A DNA stretch of 64,000 nucleotides, from assembly GCF_002160055.1 (NCBI RefSeq), contig NZ_NFJV01000020.1, positions 1 to 64,000 of the forward strand, in the 5' to 3' direction. Under the pieces are notes generated by a model. The model was not told the DNA's origin. It worked only from the letters and a program-made list of their open reading frames with translations, and ran no database searches. The position numbers and the translations under genes were made by a program. The stretch is from Mediterranea sp. An20 (GTDB lineage Bacteria > Bacteroidota > Bacteroidia > Bacteroidales > Bacteroidaceae). This document shows positions 1 to 7,882 of the stretch, one piece after another; position 1 is the stretch's first letter, and every line of letters begins with the position of its first letter.

Positions 1-62
1 CGCTCGGGATGACAGAATGATAGTGTCGGAAGAGTTCTCGGACAATCTCCCCCATGGTTCAG

Positions 63-2174
63 TCATAAGCTCCCCCCTCGGGGGGAGTTGAGGGGGCCAT
101 GGGGGGAGTTGAGGGGGCTTTGATTGCCTTTTTTGCGCGATTCAATCTCACCGTCGCTCACTTCTTTCACGAGATAACCCCGTTTGCCACCGTCCCTCAC
201 GGGTTTGAATCCTAACTGCGACATGACGTGGCCTATTCTGACGGGGCTGAGGGGTTGGCGTAACCCGGTATTGATGCGTTGCAGGATCTGCGCATTGCTC
301 AAAAACACGCCGGGTTCTCCCGTTTCGGGCACCTGATAGTATGTCAGGATGAGGTCCCGCTCCAGGCAGGGCACCTCAAAATGCCGGTTGTGTTCATTCA
401 ACTGGTGGATTTCCTTTTCCTCCAGCCAGTATCTGAATCCGTTTTCAGACAGATATTTTGCCTGTGCGTAGATAGCCGGATAGTCCAGAGGATGTTTGTA
501 GGGGTTGTCTATATGTTCCACTTCGAAAGGCATCCAGCGCCGGTTTCCGGTCAGGTCGGTCAGGAAGTGCGGGTTGTTGCCCGTTCCGCAGAGGCTGGCA
601 ATGTGCGGCCGGTTTTCCTTGTAGTGCGCGTAGGCGGCACGTTCGTTGATGTGCAAGGTGGTAGCGAGGGCCTTGAGCTGGTTCAGTTCGCGGTCATTCA
701 TCTCGTCCAGTTCTTCTAAGCAGACCACGGCAAACTCGGCCAGGGTGAGCAGGTCGTCTTTATTGATGCTCCGGCTGTTGCTTTTCAGATAAAAATAACG
801 TTTCAGTTCGGGGGGAAGCAGATTGTTGAGCCAGGTGCTCTTGTAGATGCCCTGTTGTCCCACGAGCACCAGTATTTCGTGATTCACTACGCGGTCGTCG
901 GTCAGTGCGGCTACCATGGCCACCATCCATTTCTTGAAGAACAGCGGGAACAGTTCTGCTCCTTTGCTGACGTGTACCTGTGCGGCAAGGGCGGCGATGT
1001 GGTCGGTTTGTCCGTCCCATTCCGGTAGGGAATCCATATAGGCGGAAAACGGGTTGTAGAGTTCTCTAAAGTCCGATTCGATGACAGCCCGGATGTCCGT
1101 AATGCGTACCTGGCATACCTCGGTAGACATTTTCCTCCAGAGGCTGTTGACATCCCGGTCTGTCAGGTCTTCGAAGTGGTTGCTTCCTGCGGGTGCCATT
1201 TCATATTTCCCGGTGATGATGTTCTTGCGGAAACGCCCCTGGGTTTGGAGAAACGCCATTATCTCGGTTACGGGCAGGTCCTCATTCCGGTTGCTGCGGC
1301 GGCTTTTCAAGTGCAAGGTAGCATGTTCGGCTGTGTTCTGGTAACACGAATGAAAAATGCCTGCCACATCGCCGTCATAGTCTGCAAACTGCTGCACCGC
1401 CCATTCGGTGGCAACCTGTTGCGGTATGCCGTATGCATTCATCAGATAGCCTGTCCGCATGATGTATTCATTGTGCCGGTGTGCTTCATACACGATATTT
1501 TCGGCTTTCAGTTGCCGTCCGATGGCACGTACCACAGCTTCCATTCTCTGTTTCCCTTTATGTGGAGCACGGGGAGTGCCGACACTCACTGTCACCTTAA
1601 AAGGTTCCGCATCCGGTCTGAACCATACATCGGGGTCGTGAGCCAGTCCGCTTAACCGGGTGATGTTTTTGCACTTCTCGTCGTAGGCGAGACCGGTCAG
1701 TTGGGCATAATAGCTGTTCATCTGGCTGAAGGCCGCTGCGTAGAGGGTTGAAGGCGAGATGCGCACATCATTGACGGCAGGCACGTACCGGCTGATTACG
1801 CGGATGCCTTCCCCTCCGATGGTGATATAGGCCAGGAGGGTATGCGGGTCGTTCCGTATCTGTTGCACGCAGGCTGCCAGCATGTCTTCATCCACATGGT
1901 CGAAGTCGGCAAGGCACAGTCCGGTTTCAGCACAGATGTGGTTTTTGGTCTTTCCGCCTTCAAAGCGGACGGCCACGGCAAAGCAAGGGCAGGACGACTT
2001 CTCGTTTCGTGCCGCCTTGTCGTTGTGCTGCTTGCGGTAATACCGGTATCGTTCGGTGTGTTCGGCCACGCTGGCCTGGTGTCTGATCATCTCTACGATG
2101 TTTTCGAGTGTCTCTTCTGCGGGGCAGATGTCCTGATAGCCTTTAAACAGGCTGAGTTTGTTGGATGTAATCAT
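63..2174 (-). CDS. VirE/VapE-type primase-helicase-like protein
   Basis: This 703-residue protein has two parts. The first 200 or so residues resemble the VirE N-terminal (BT4734-like) domain, with the stretch around residues 65-130 (VAVRFEGG, LADFDHVD, TIGGEGIRV) typical of that primase-like fold. Residues about 380-600 resemble the VapE/VirE P-loop ATPase: the Walker A is LVGQQGIYKST near residue 440, and acidic CLEELDE follows as Walker B. Known relatives are phage- or island-encoded replication proteins, and in Bacteroides they often sit beside surface-polysaccharide loci. DNA-processing activity is inferred from family. The last 20 or so codons read through a repeated G-rich sequence (LNSP repeats), so the C terminus looks acquired. 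It starts at ATG 2174 and is transcribed away from the polysaccharide locus. Confidence 0.85.
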   Translation of the reverse strand: MITSNKLSLFKGYQDICPAEETLENIVEMIRHQASVAEHTERYRYYRKQHNDKAARNEKSSCPCFAVAVRFEGGKTKNHICAETGLCLADFDHVDEDMLAACVQQIRNDPHTLLAYITIGGEGIRVISRYVPAVNDVRISPSTLYAAAFSQMNSYYAQLTGLAYDEKCKNITRLSGLAHDPDVWFRPDAEPFKVTVSVGTPRAPHKGKQRMEAVVRAIGRQLKAENIVYEAHRHNEYIMRTGYLMNAYGIPQQVATEWAVQQFADYDGDVAGIFHSCYQNTAEHATLHLKSRRSNRNEDLPVTEIMAFLQTQGRFRKNIITGKYEMAPAGSNHFEDLTDRDVNSLWRKMSTEVCQVRITDIRAVIESDFRELYNPFSAYMDSLPEWDGQTDHIAALAAQVHVSKGAELFPLFFKKWMVAMVAALTDDRVVNHEILVLVGQQGIYKSTWLNNLLPPELKRYFYLKSNSRSINKDDLLTLAEFAVVCLEELDEMNDRELNQLKALATTLHINERAAYAHYKENRPHIASLCGTGNNPHFLTDLTGNRRWMPFEVEHIDNPYKHPLDYPAIYAQAKYLSENGFRYWLEEKEIHQLNEHNRHFEVPCLERDLILTYYQVPETGEPGVFLSNAQILQRINTGLRQPLSPVRIGHVMSQLGFKPVRDGGKRGYLVKEVSDGEIESRKKGNQSPLNSPHGPLNSPRGGSL
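81..118. repeat. Tandem G-rich repeat at the 3' end of the VirE gene
   Basis: Two copies of GGGGGAGTTGAGGGGGC lie at 81-97 and 102-118, next to a C-rich stretch (71-78) that can pair with them. They encode the duplicated LNSP motif at the VirE C terminus. The arrangement looks like a REP-type palindromic repeat that extended the reading frame. Confidence 0.6.
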
Positions 2175-2207
2175 ACGTTTTGTTTCGATTGTATTCAGTT
2201 AACATTG

Positions 2208-2239
2208 CAAAGATGCAAAGGGGATTTAATCCCTGCAAA
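2208..2239 (-). promoter_or_regulatory. Probable VirE promoter with an internal palindrome
   Basis: On the minus strand TTTG (2239-2236) is followed after 20 bp by CATCTTTG (2215-2208), close to the Bacteroides -33/-7 consensus. The 13-bp palindrome GGGATTTAATCCC (2221-2233) lies inside the spacer, where a bound repressor would block polymerase. That role is inferred. Confidence 0.45.
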
Positions 2240-2412
2240 TGACTGTTCAGACAAGATTGGACAGTATTTTACATAAGTTCACTCTTCTTGTGTTTTTGTT
2301 GCATTATAAAAGCCCGCAACTTCCCTGCCGTCGGCGCCGGCTCCTCCACGGGACACCGTCTGCCTGCGAAGGATTTGCGGTCATTTGTAAAATTTTTAAC
2401 AACAAAAACATC

Positions 2413-2729
2413 ATGAAGGAAATGAAAGACGAACCAACAGAAGACCAGTCATTAACCCCGAATGCCCACACCGGTCTGGGCGATTTCATAGCTTGGCTAC
2501 AGAAGAACATCCCCATTGACCACAGCCTGTTGAGTGGTATCTGCGTAGCCCGGCGCAGCGGCATAAGTCGTACAACATACGTCGCTGTAAAAAAGGGACC
2601 CTGTTGCGTGCACTTCCCTATCGCAAGGTGCTCTGCATTTACCGCGACACCCTGCTGAGTTTGGACGAAAGGCAGCAGTTGGAGGTTTTTCGCCGCTGGC
2701 TCCAATCCTTGGATGAGATTGAGCCTTAG
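2413..2729 (+). pseudogene. Small gene with a frameshift next to VirE, function unknown
   Basis: A reading frame opens at ATG 2413 (MKEMKDEPTEDQS...) and looks protein-like through GDFIAWLQKN and PIDHSLLSGIC, then degenerates and stops at 2658. A second frame, open from 2520, continues plausibly (RRCKKGTLLRALPYRKVL, DERQQLEVFRRWLQSLDEIE) to a stop at 2727-2729. Together they would give one protein of about 105 residues with a frameshift between about 2520 and 2580. I do not recognise the family. It is divergent from VirE and ends just before the repeat-rich region. Confidence 0.45.
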
Positions 2730-2758
2730 GAGTTTAAGGTAAACTCTGCACTGGCGGC

Positions 2759-2879
2759 GTGACAGTTGTGACAGTACTTTTATAACTTTTTTACGCGTAT
2801 GTACGCGAGAAACGTTTTTATAATCTTATATTACGTATATACGCAGAGAAAGTTGCAAAACCACTGTCACGTCTGTCAC
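2759..2879. repeat. Long-spaced inverted pair of GTGACAG repeats
   Basis: The left arm GTGACAGTTGTGACAGT (2759-2775) and the reverse complement of the right arm (2863-2879) match at 15 of 17 positions. Each arm is itself a doubled GTGACAG. Between them are two similar direct repeats starting at 2791 and 2831 (TTACG, then a TATxTACGC core, then GAGAAA). This looks like protein-binding DNA, possibly an operator or replication-type site, but no function is shown. Confidence 0.55.
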
Positions 2880-2917
2880 GGACGGCACGGTTCTTTCATG
2901 TAAAAAGAGCACGTAAA

Positions 2918-2980
2918 GGGTTAGCACGCTCAAACTTAGGGTTAGCACGCTAAACCTTAGAGTTAGCACGCTAAACCTAA
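2918..2980. repeat. Three tandem 21-bp repeats
   Basis: Three consecutive 21-bp units (2918-2938, 2939-2959, 2960-2980) share the core GTTAGCACGCTAAACCTTA. The same family recurs in reverse orientation at 38213-38275. Nothing else is visible between 2880 and the promoter at 3001. Confidence 0.7.
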
Positions 2981-3000
2981 GGTTTATGTGAAAAAAAAGA

Positions 3001-3031
3001 TTGGTCGTCTCAACCGTTTTCATTATCTTTG
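3001..3031 (+). promoter_or_regulatory. Probable promoter of the AAA-ATPase gene
   Basis: TTGG at 3001 and TATCTTTG at 3024-3031, separated by 19 bp, fit the Bacteroides -33/-7 pattern. The implied transcript starts near 3038, before the ATG at 3062. Confidence 0.5.
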
Positions 3032-3061
3032 TGCTACAAAATCCGAAAAAACTTCAGTAGT

Positions 3062-4624
3062 ATGGAACAGCCAAGGCGTTACCCCATAGGGATACAGACA
3101 TTTTCCGAACTTGTAAACAAGCATTATCTGTACATTGACAAGACGGAATACGTGTACCGCATGGCACACGGCGATTCCAGCTACCTGTTCCTGAATCGTC
3201 CGCGCCGTTTCGGCAAGTCGTTGCTTACGAGCACGCTGCATGCCTATTTCGAAGGCCGGAAAGAATTGTTCAAGGGTTTGGCAATCGAGCAGTTGGAGAC
3301 GGAATGGACACCGTATCCGGTGCTGCATTTCGACATGAGTCTGAGCAAGCATGCGGACCGTGACATGCTGAACCGTTACCTGCACAGCATACTGGAGGAT
3401 AATGAGAAACGCTTGGGGATTGAACCGCGCGACACGGTAGATGTAAACGTCCGGCTGAAGAACCTGATTATGGATACCTGCGCGAAAACCGGCCGTCAGG
3501 TAGTGGTTCTCATTGACGAATACGATGCTCCCTTGCTGGACGTGATGCACGAAGAGAAAGACCTTCCCGTGCTCCGCAACGTCATGCGCAATTTCTACAG
3601 TCCGCTGAAAGGCTGTGACCCTTACCTGCGCTTCGTGTTCCTGACGGGTATCACCAAGTTTTCCCAGCTGAGCATTTTCAGCGAACTGAATAACATCCAG
3701 AACATCAGCATGCTGCCCGAATATGCCGCCGTCTGCGGCATCACGCAGGAAGAGATGGAAACGCAAATGGACAAGGACCTGGATGTGCTGGCTTCCCGCC
3801 TGGAACTGACCCGCGAAGAGACACTGCAACAATTGAAGGATAACTATGACGGCTACCACTTCACGTGGCCCTCGCTAGACATCTACAATCCCTTCAGCTT
3901 GCTGAACGCCTTCAGCGAAGGACGTCTGAACTCTTACTGGTTCGGCAGCGGCACGCCCACCTACCTGATTGAGATGCTGAAACGTTTTGATGTATCCCCT
4001 TCCGAAATAGGTGGTCGTGAAACGATGGCAGAAGATTTCGATGCCCCCACCGAGCACATGACCGACATTACCCCGCTGCTCTACCAGAGCGGTTATCTGA
4101 CCATTAAGGACTACGACGGTTTTTCCGGGCTGTTCAACCTGGATATACCCAACCGGGAAATCCGCATCGGCCTCTACCGGAGTCTGTTGCCGCACTACAT
4201 TCAGGGCAGCAAGATACCGGGCAACACCGTGATTGCCAAAATGTCGGCCTCCATCCGCCGGGGCCACATGGAAGAAGCCCTGCAACTGTTGCAGACCTTC
4301 CTGTCCACCCTTCCTTATGCCGGTCAGCCCATGCAGGAGGCACATTACCAGCAGTTATTTTTTGTTGTCTTCAGTCTGCTGGGGGTGCATGTGGATATTG
4401 AAGTCCGCACAACCCTCGGACGGGTGGACATGGTGATGCGCACAGCAGACACCCTCTATCTGGTGGAACTGAAACTAAATCAAAGCGCCGAAGCGGCAAT
4501 GAACCAGATAGACCTGAAACAGTACCCGGAACGCTTTGCGCTGTGCGGGCTACCGGTTGTGAAGGTGGGTATCAATTTCGACAAGGAGAAACGGACGATT
4601 AGTGATTGGAAGATTGAGCAGTGA
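3062..4624 (+). CDS. AAA-ATPase-like protein with C-terminal PD-(D/E)XK nuclease domain
   Basis: The protein has 520 residues from ATG 3062, chosen because the upstream in-frame codons lie in promoter DNA. The N-terminal half carries a degenerate P-loop (LNRPRRFGKSLL, near residue 45) and a Walker B-like VLIDEYDAPLLD near residue 150, as in the AAA-ATPase_like family (PF09820). The C terminus (GRVDMVM, then YLVELKL) has the D...ExK signature of the DUF1703/PDDEXK_9 nuclease domain. The family is strongly expanded in Bacteroidetes. Its role is not known, though mobile-element or defence functions are often suspected. It stands alone with its own promoter. Confidence 0.85.
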   Translation: MEQPRRYPIGIQTFSELVNKHYLYIDKTEYVYRMAHGDSSYLFLNRPRRFGKSLLTSTLHAYFEGRKELFKGLAIEQLETEWTPYPVLHFDMSLSKHADRDMLNRYLHSILEDNEKRLGIEPRDTVDVNVRLKNLIMDTCAKTGRQVVVLIDEYDAPLLDVMHEEKDLPVLRNVMRNFYSPLKGCDPYLRFVFLTGITKFSQLSIFSELNNIQNISMLPEYAAVCGITQEEMETQMDKDLDVLASRLELTREETLQQLKDNYDGYHFTWPSLDIYNPFSLLNAFSEGRLNSYWFGSGTPTYLIEMLKRFDVSPSEIGGRETMAEDFDAPTEHMTDITPLLYQSGYLTIKDYDGFSGLFNLDIPNREIRIGLYRSLLPHYIQGSKIPGNTVIAKMSASIRRGHMEEALQLLQTFLSTLPYAGQPMQEAHYQQLFFVVFSLLGVHVDIEVRTTLGRVDMVMRTADTLYLVELKLNQSAEAAMNQIDLKQYPERFALCGLPVVKVGINFDKEKRTISDWKIEQ

Positions 4625-4709
4625 AAAATGCCTTTCATTGTTTGGAGGTTTCCCGATGAATGCATTAATTTGCAGGACATAAGTAATCAATTAGATTTAA
4701 TTTATATCC

Positions 4710-4871
4710 AACACAGAGACACGGAGCCACAAAGTTCTGTAACTGTCTGTCGGTAAAAATGACGGGAGGGCACAGAGTCCGCGGCTTCGCCGCATACGAG
4801 AGAAGGAAAATTAACTCTGGGAGCTGTGGACAAGAAAACAAAAACTCTGTGTTTCCGTGCTTCTGTGTTTA
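4710..4871 (-). repeat. CACAGAGACAC-type intergenic repeat, copy 1
   Basis: This is a 162-bp non-coding block bounded by AACACAGAGACACGGAG on the left and the inverted form (CCGTGCTTCTGTGTTTA) on the right. The centre carries a GCGGCTTCGCCGC palindrome. It aligns over its whole length with copies at 24525, 29705 and 63438, the latter in reverse orientation. Homology with the 63.6-kb copy continues about 30 bp beyond the left terminus (TTGATTACTTATG on the minus strand). No open frame is shared by the copies. Confidence 0.8.
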
Positions 4872-4872
4872 G

Positions 4873-5010
4873 TATCAACCGACCAGCCCGTTGAGCGCCG
4901 TGCCGTTGACGTATATCGCCCGGATGATGAAGTCGCAAGGCATTTCTCCGGAGGACATAGCCTTGTTTACGAAATTAAGTTTGGATGAGATAAACAGACT
5001 TGGGTTATAA
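4873..5010 (+). pseudogene. C-terminal remnant of an Rpn-type nuclease
   Basis: An open frame ending with TAA 5008-5010 encodes ARMMKSQGISPEDIALFTKL and then SLDEINRL. This resembles the conserved helical tail of Rpn-family recombination-promoting nuclease/putative transposase proteins. No start codon or nuclease domain remains: the CACAGAGACAC repeat abuts the fragment on its left. The assignment rests on the tail motif only. Confidence 0.4.
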
Positions 5011-5058
5011 ATTAGAAATGACAGTAAGATTCGGAACGCAGAAACGCAAAGCATCCCC

Positions 5059-5496
5059 ATGATAATCCTGAAGAAACTGCCTTTTGTCGATACCTTGGCT
5101 TCCATGCAGGAGTTGGCAGAGTTGGACACTCTGGTAAACCTGAAGAAACATCTGGCTGCGCTCCACAGTTGGGTTCCCTCCGGCTACCGCAAAGCGGACT
5201 ACGTTCTGGTAATCCACGCCGGGTTTACCACAGACCCTATGAGGCTGTATCATGCGTTGCCTGTCCGGGAACGGAAATCCGTTATGACCCTGATGGGCAT
5301 GAAAGCTGATGAGTACCTCACCTGGTCCCTGAAGGAGGACGAGGAATTGGTGATGCAGACCCTCCACTTGGTTATTTCCTACGAAGACGGCAACCGTTGT
5401 CGCCTCTATATGCCCGATTGTATTCGCAGGGAACTGGTGCGGGCACAGAAAGCTGAATTCATGCAGTTGCTCAACAGGATGGCGGGATTGAAATAA
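5059..5496 (+). CDS. Hypothetical protein
   Basis: This 145-residue reading frame has ordinary bacterial composition, no signal peptide and no membrane segment. The middle (VPSGYRKADYVLVIHAGF, MKADEYLTWSLKEDEE) looks globular and alpha/beta. I do not recognise a family. It starts at ATG 5059, about 50 bp after the Rpn-like remnant, and lies upstream of the polysaccharide locus on the same strand. It does not resemble UpxY or UpxZ, the antitermination regulators that usually head Bacteroides capsule operons. It may be an accessory-region orphan. Confidence 0.55.
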   Translation: MIILKKLPFVDTLASMQELAELDTLVNLKKHLAALHSWVPSGYRKADYVLVIHAGFTTDPMRLYHALPVRERKSVMTLMGMKADEYLTWSLKEDEELVMQTLHLVISYEDGNRCRLYMPDCIRRELVRAQKAEFMQLLNRMAGLK

Positions 5497-5824
5497 GGGT
5501 ACTTTTCAAAAGTAATTTTTATCTGACTCGGTTTGGGGGTACTATTGTTAGTGCCCTTACAAAGTGTATGCCCTGAATTGAGTGCTTAAAGGAATTCTAA
5601 AAATACATCATTTTGGGGTGTCTAATTCTGTATAATTGTTTTAAGGTGAACGCTTACAAAAGAAATGCTTAATCGTTCAAGTCAGATATTTTTCATTCGC
5701 ATATTTTATTAACTTATGTTTTGCAAATGCTCAATTTATTAGTAGTTGGCAAAGTTTCGATTGACTCGTTAACTTGTTGCTTGTCTGCTGCATCTTGAAC
5801 TTGCAAAAGTTGAATTATTAACTT
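5497..5824. other. AT-rich leader of the polysaccharide locus, no gene
   Basis: This 328-bp gap holds no convincing reading frame. TATTAACTTATG occurs twice, near 5706 and again directly over the start of the next gene at 5816. GTTCAAG near 5678 and CTTGAAC near 5793 form a short inverted pair. I see no good promoter match and no long inverted repeats that would mark an invertible promoter. Confidence 0.4.
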
Positions 5825-7621
5825 ATGATTCATATAACTGATAAGTCGCAGTGTTGCGGCTGTAATGCTTGTGGTGATGTTTGCAACCACAATGCCATTT
5901 CTTTTGTCACAGATATTGAAGGCTTTTGGTATCCCGTGGTTGATAAGGAGAAATGTGTGGATTGCGGGCTTTGCGAGAAGGTTTGCCCGATAGTCAATAT
6001 AAAAGAATTGAAGAAAAATGACCTGCCCCAGTCCATCTGTTATGCCGCTGAAAATAAGAATCTGGAAGTTGTCTTTGACAGTACTTCCGGGGGCTTGTTT
6101 TCAGCGTTGGCGGATATTATGTACCGTGACAAAGGGTATGTAGGCGGTGCAGTCTTCAACGATGACTTTTCTGTCCGCCATTACATTTCCAATGATAAGA
6201 ATGATTTGCCCAAGCTTCGCAGTTCCAAATATCTGCAAAGTAACTTGGAAGGGTTTTATAGGGAAGTCAAAGGTCTACTTAAAGCCGGAGAGAAAGTATT
6301 GGTTTGCGGCACCCCGTGCCAAATGGCAGCCCTGCGTGCTTTCTTGCACAAAGATTACGATAATCTGATTATCGCCGATTTCATATGCCTTGGGATTAAT
6401 TCCCCGAAAGTATGGCGCAAATATCTGGATTCTTTTGAAGAACGCTATGGACATAAGGTTGTTTATTGCAAGGCCAAGTCCAAGGAATATGGATGGCGGA
6501 ATCTGACCCAGAAAGTCATTTTGGACAATGGGAAAGCTTATTATGAAACAAGCAGTCAGAACAATTTTACTAAAGGATATCTACAGACGCATGTGTATGC
6601 TCGTCCCTCTTGTTATGACTGTAAGTTCAAGGGTTATCCACGAATATCGGATATCACGCTGGCTGATTTTTGGAAAATAGAGGAGGTTGATAAAACCTTG
6701 GATAAAAATCTGGGTACTTCATTGGTCATGGTAAATTCTGAAAAAGGCAGACTTTTCTTTGAACGAGTAAAACCTAGGATTAATTACCACGAAGTCCCAT
6801 TTACCTCTATTGAGTTAGGAAACAGGGCTTTGAAGTATTCGATAACTCCACCTTCTGTAGATAGGAAGCAATTCTTTGAAGATCTGGATAAAATGAGTTT
6901 TTTGGATATCGCTGCTAAATATATATTACCAGGTCAGAAAACTTTTAAGCAGAGAATTAAAAACTTGATTCGATATACATTCTGCATATTGCGGAATACG
7001 CAATTGCGCCCAAAGCCGGTTTATCAATTTTTACGTTATAATAGTCTGTCAGAAATAATTCATGGAAATATTTTGCTCCCCACCCCTTATTGTGTTATTG
7101 ACATTCACAAAGGGGCACATGTCATCAAAGAAGGGGTAACTATCCTAGGGCAGAAAGTTAAATTTAAGAAGTCTCATTTGGAAACCCGATTAAGTGTCGC
7201 ACGAGGTGGAATATTGTCCTTAGGTCCAGGAACTATTATAGGATATGGTGCCGATATCGAAGTGTTTGAGGGTGGTAAGCTCTCTTTTAAAGGGGAGGGT
7301 GGTTCCAATCTTAATTTGACAGTTATTTGTGCGAATCATATTGAATTTGGTAAGGGTGTGATGATGGGACGCAATGTGACAGTGCGTGATAACAATGGGT
7401 CTCATTATATAAATCGTCAAGGTTATAAGAATTCGAAACCTGTTCTTATTGGAGATAAGGTTTGGTTGTGTGAGTCGTGTACTGTAATGAATGGTGTTAT
7501 TATTGGAGATGGAGCGATAGTTGGGGCAAAATCTTTTGTTATTCGTAGTGTGCCCCCTTATACAATGGTATCAGGACATCCTGCAGAGGTGATTGATGAG
7601 GATATTTTGTGGAAGTATTAA
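5825..7621 (+). CDS. Ferredoxin/FrhB-like protein fused to a hexapeptide acyltransferase
   Basis: This 598-residue protein is a fusion. Residues about 1-55 carry two 4Fe-4S motifs (CCGCNACGDVC and CVDCGLCEKVC). Residues about 75-380 match the FrhB/FdhB-type F420 hydrogenase/dehydrogenase beta-subunit fold seen in many Bacteroides capsule loci. From about residue 415 the sequence turns into left-handed beta-helix repeats (VLIGDKVWLCESCTVMNGV, IIGDGAIVGAKSFV) typical of sugar O- or N-acyltransferases. The first half may be a flavin/iron-sulfur reductase acting on a sugar or pyruvyl group, and the second half acylates. It leads the locus, 27 bp before an ACP gene, so it is a candidate acceptor of the ACP-bound acyl group. 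Substrates are not known. Confidence 0.75.
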   Translation: MIHITDKSQCCGCNACGDVCNHNAISFVTDIEGFWYPVVDKEKCVDCGLCEKVCPIVNIKELKKNDLPQSICYAAENKNLEVVFDSTSGGLFSALADIMYRDKGYVGGAVFNDDFSVRHYISNDKNDLPKLRSSKYLQSNLEGFYREVKGLLKAGEKVLVCGTPCQMAALRAFLHKDYDNLIIADFICLGINSPKVWRKYLDSFEERYGHKVVYCKAKSKEYGWRNLTQKVILDNGKAYYETSSQNNFTKGYLQTHVYARPSCYDCKFKGYPRISDITLADFWKIEEVDKTLDKNLGTSLVMVNSEKGRLFFERVKPRINYHEVPFTSIELGNRALKYSITPPSVDRKQFFEDLDKMSFLDIAAKYILPGQKTFKQRIKNLIRYTFCILRNTQLRPKPVYQFLRYNSLSEIIHGNILLPTPYCVIDIHKGAHVIKEGVTILGQKVKFKKSHLETRLSVARGGILSLGPGTIIGYGADIEVFEGGKLSFKGEGGSNLNLTVICANHIEFGKGVMMGRNVTVRDNNGSHYINRQGYKNSKPVLIGDKVWLCESCTVMNGVIIGDGAIVGAKSFVIRSVPPYTMVSGHPAEVIDEDILWKY

Positions 7622-7648
7622 ATGTTCTAACTTTTATATATTATAATT

Positions 7649-7882
7649 ATGGAAGAATTGAAAGAGTTTATTTCAAAATTTACCGATTTGTTTGATAATG
7701 TAGATACAGACAGTCTAAGCGGTGATACGGAGTTTAGATATTTGGATGAATGGAGTTCCTTGAGCGCTCTGTCTGTGATTGCAATGATTGATGAAGAATA
7801 CGGCATATCTGTTTCCAGTATGGAAATCCGTAAAGCGGCTACTTTGTCTGATCTGTTTGAATTGGTAAAGTCTAAGAAATGA
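7649..7882 (+). CDS. Acyl carrier protein 1
   Basis: The 77-residue acidic helical protein fits the acyl carrier family. The motif DEWSSLSALSVI places Ser37 at the phosphopantetheine attachment position, where DSL is usual, and the following IDEEYGI is the conserved helix. It would hold an acyl chain as a thioester for the neighbouring SDR and KAS III enzymes. It overlaps the next gene by 4 bp (ATGA), which implies translational coupling. A dedicated role apart from housekeeping fatty-acid ACP is inferred from location. Confidence 0.85.
   Translation: MEELKEFISKFTDLFDNVDTDSLSGDTEFRYLDEWSSLSALSVIAMIDEEYGISVSSMEIRKAATLSDLFELVKSKK

Noticed and set aside
2918-2980. The 21-bp triplet as a CRISPR
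   Set aside because: The units are directly adjacent with no spacers, so this is an ordinary tandem repeat.
4702-4938. Short frames inside the CACAGAGACAC repeats (translations such as LNTEARxHRVF)
   Set aside because: Similar peptides appear in every copy because the DNA repeats. Frames differ between copies and carry no conserved start or ribosome site.
5677-5800. Possible invertible promoter upstream of the polysaccharide locus
   Set aside because: The inverted pair GTTCAAG/CTTGAAC is only seven bases and encloses no good promoter match. Known Bacteroides invertible promoters have arms of about 20 bp.
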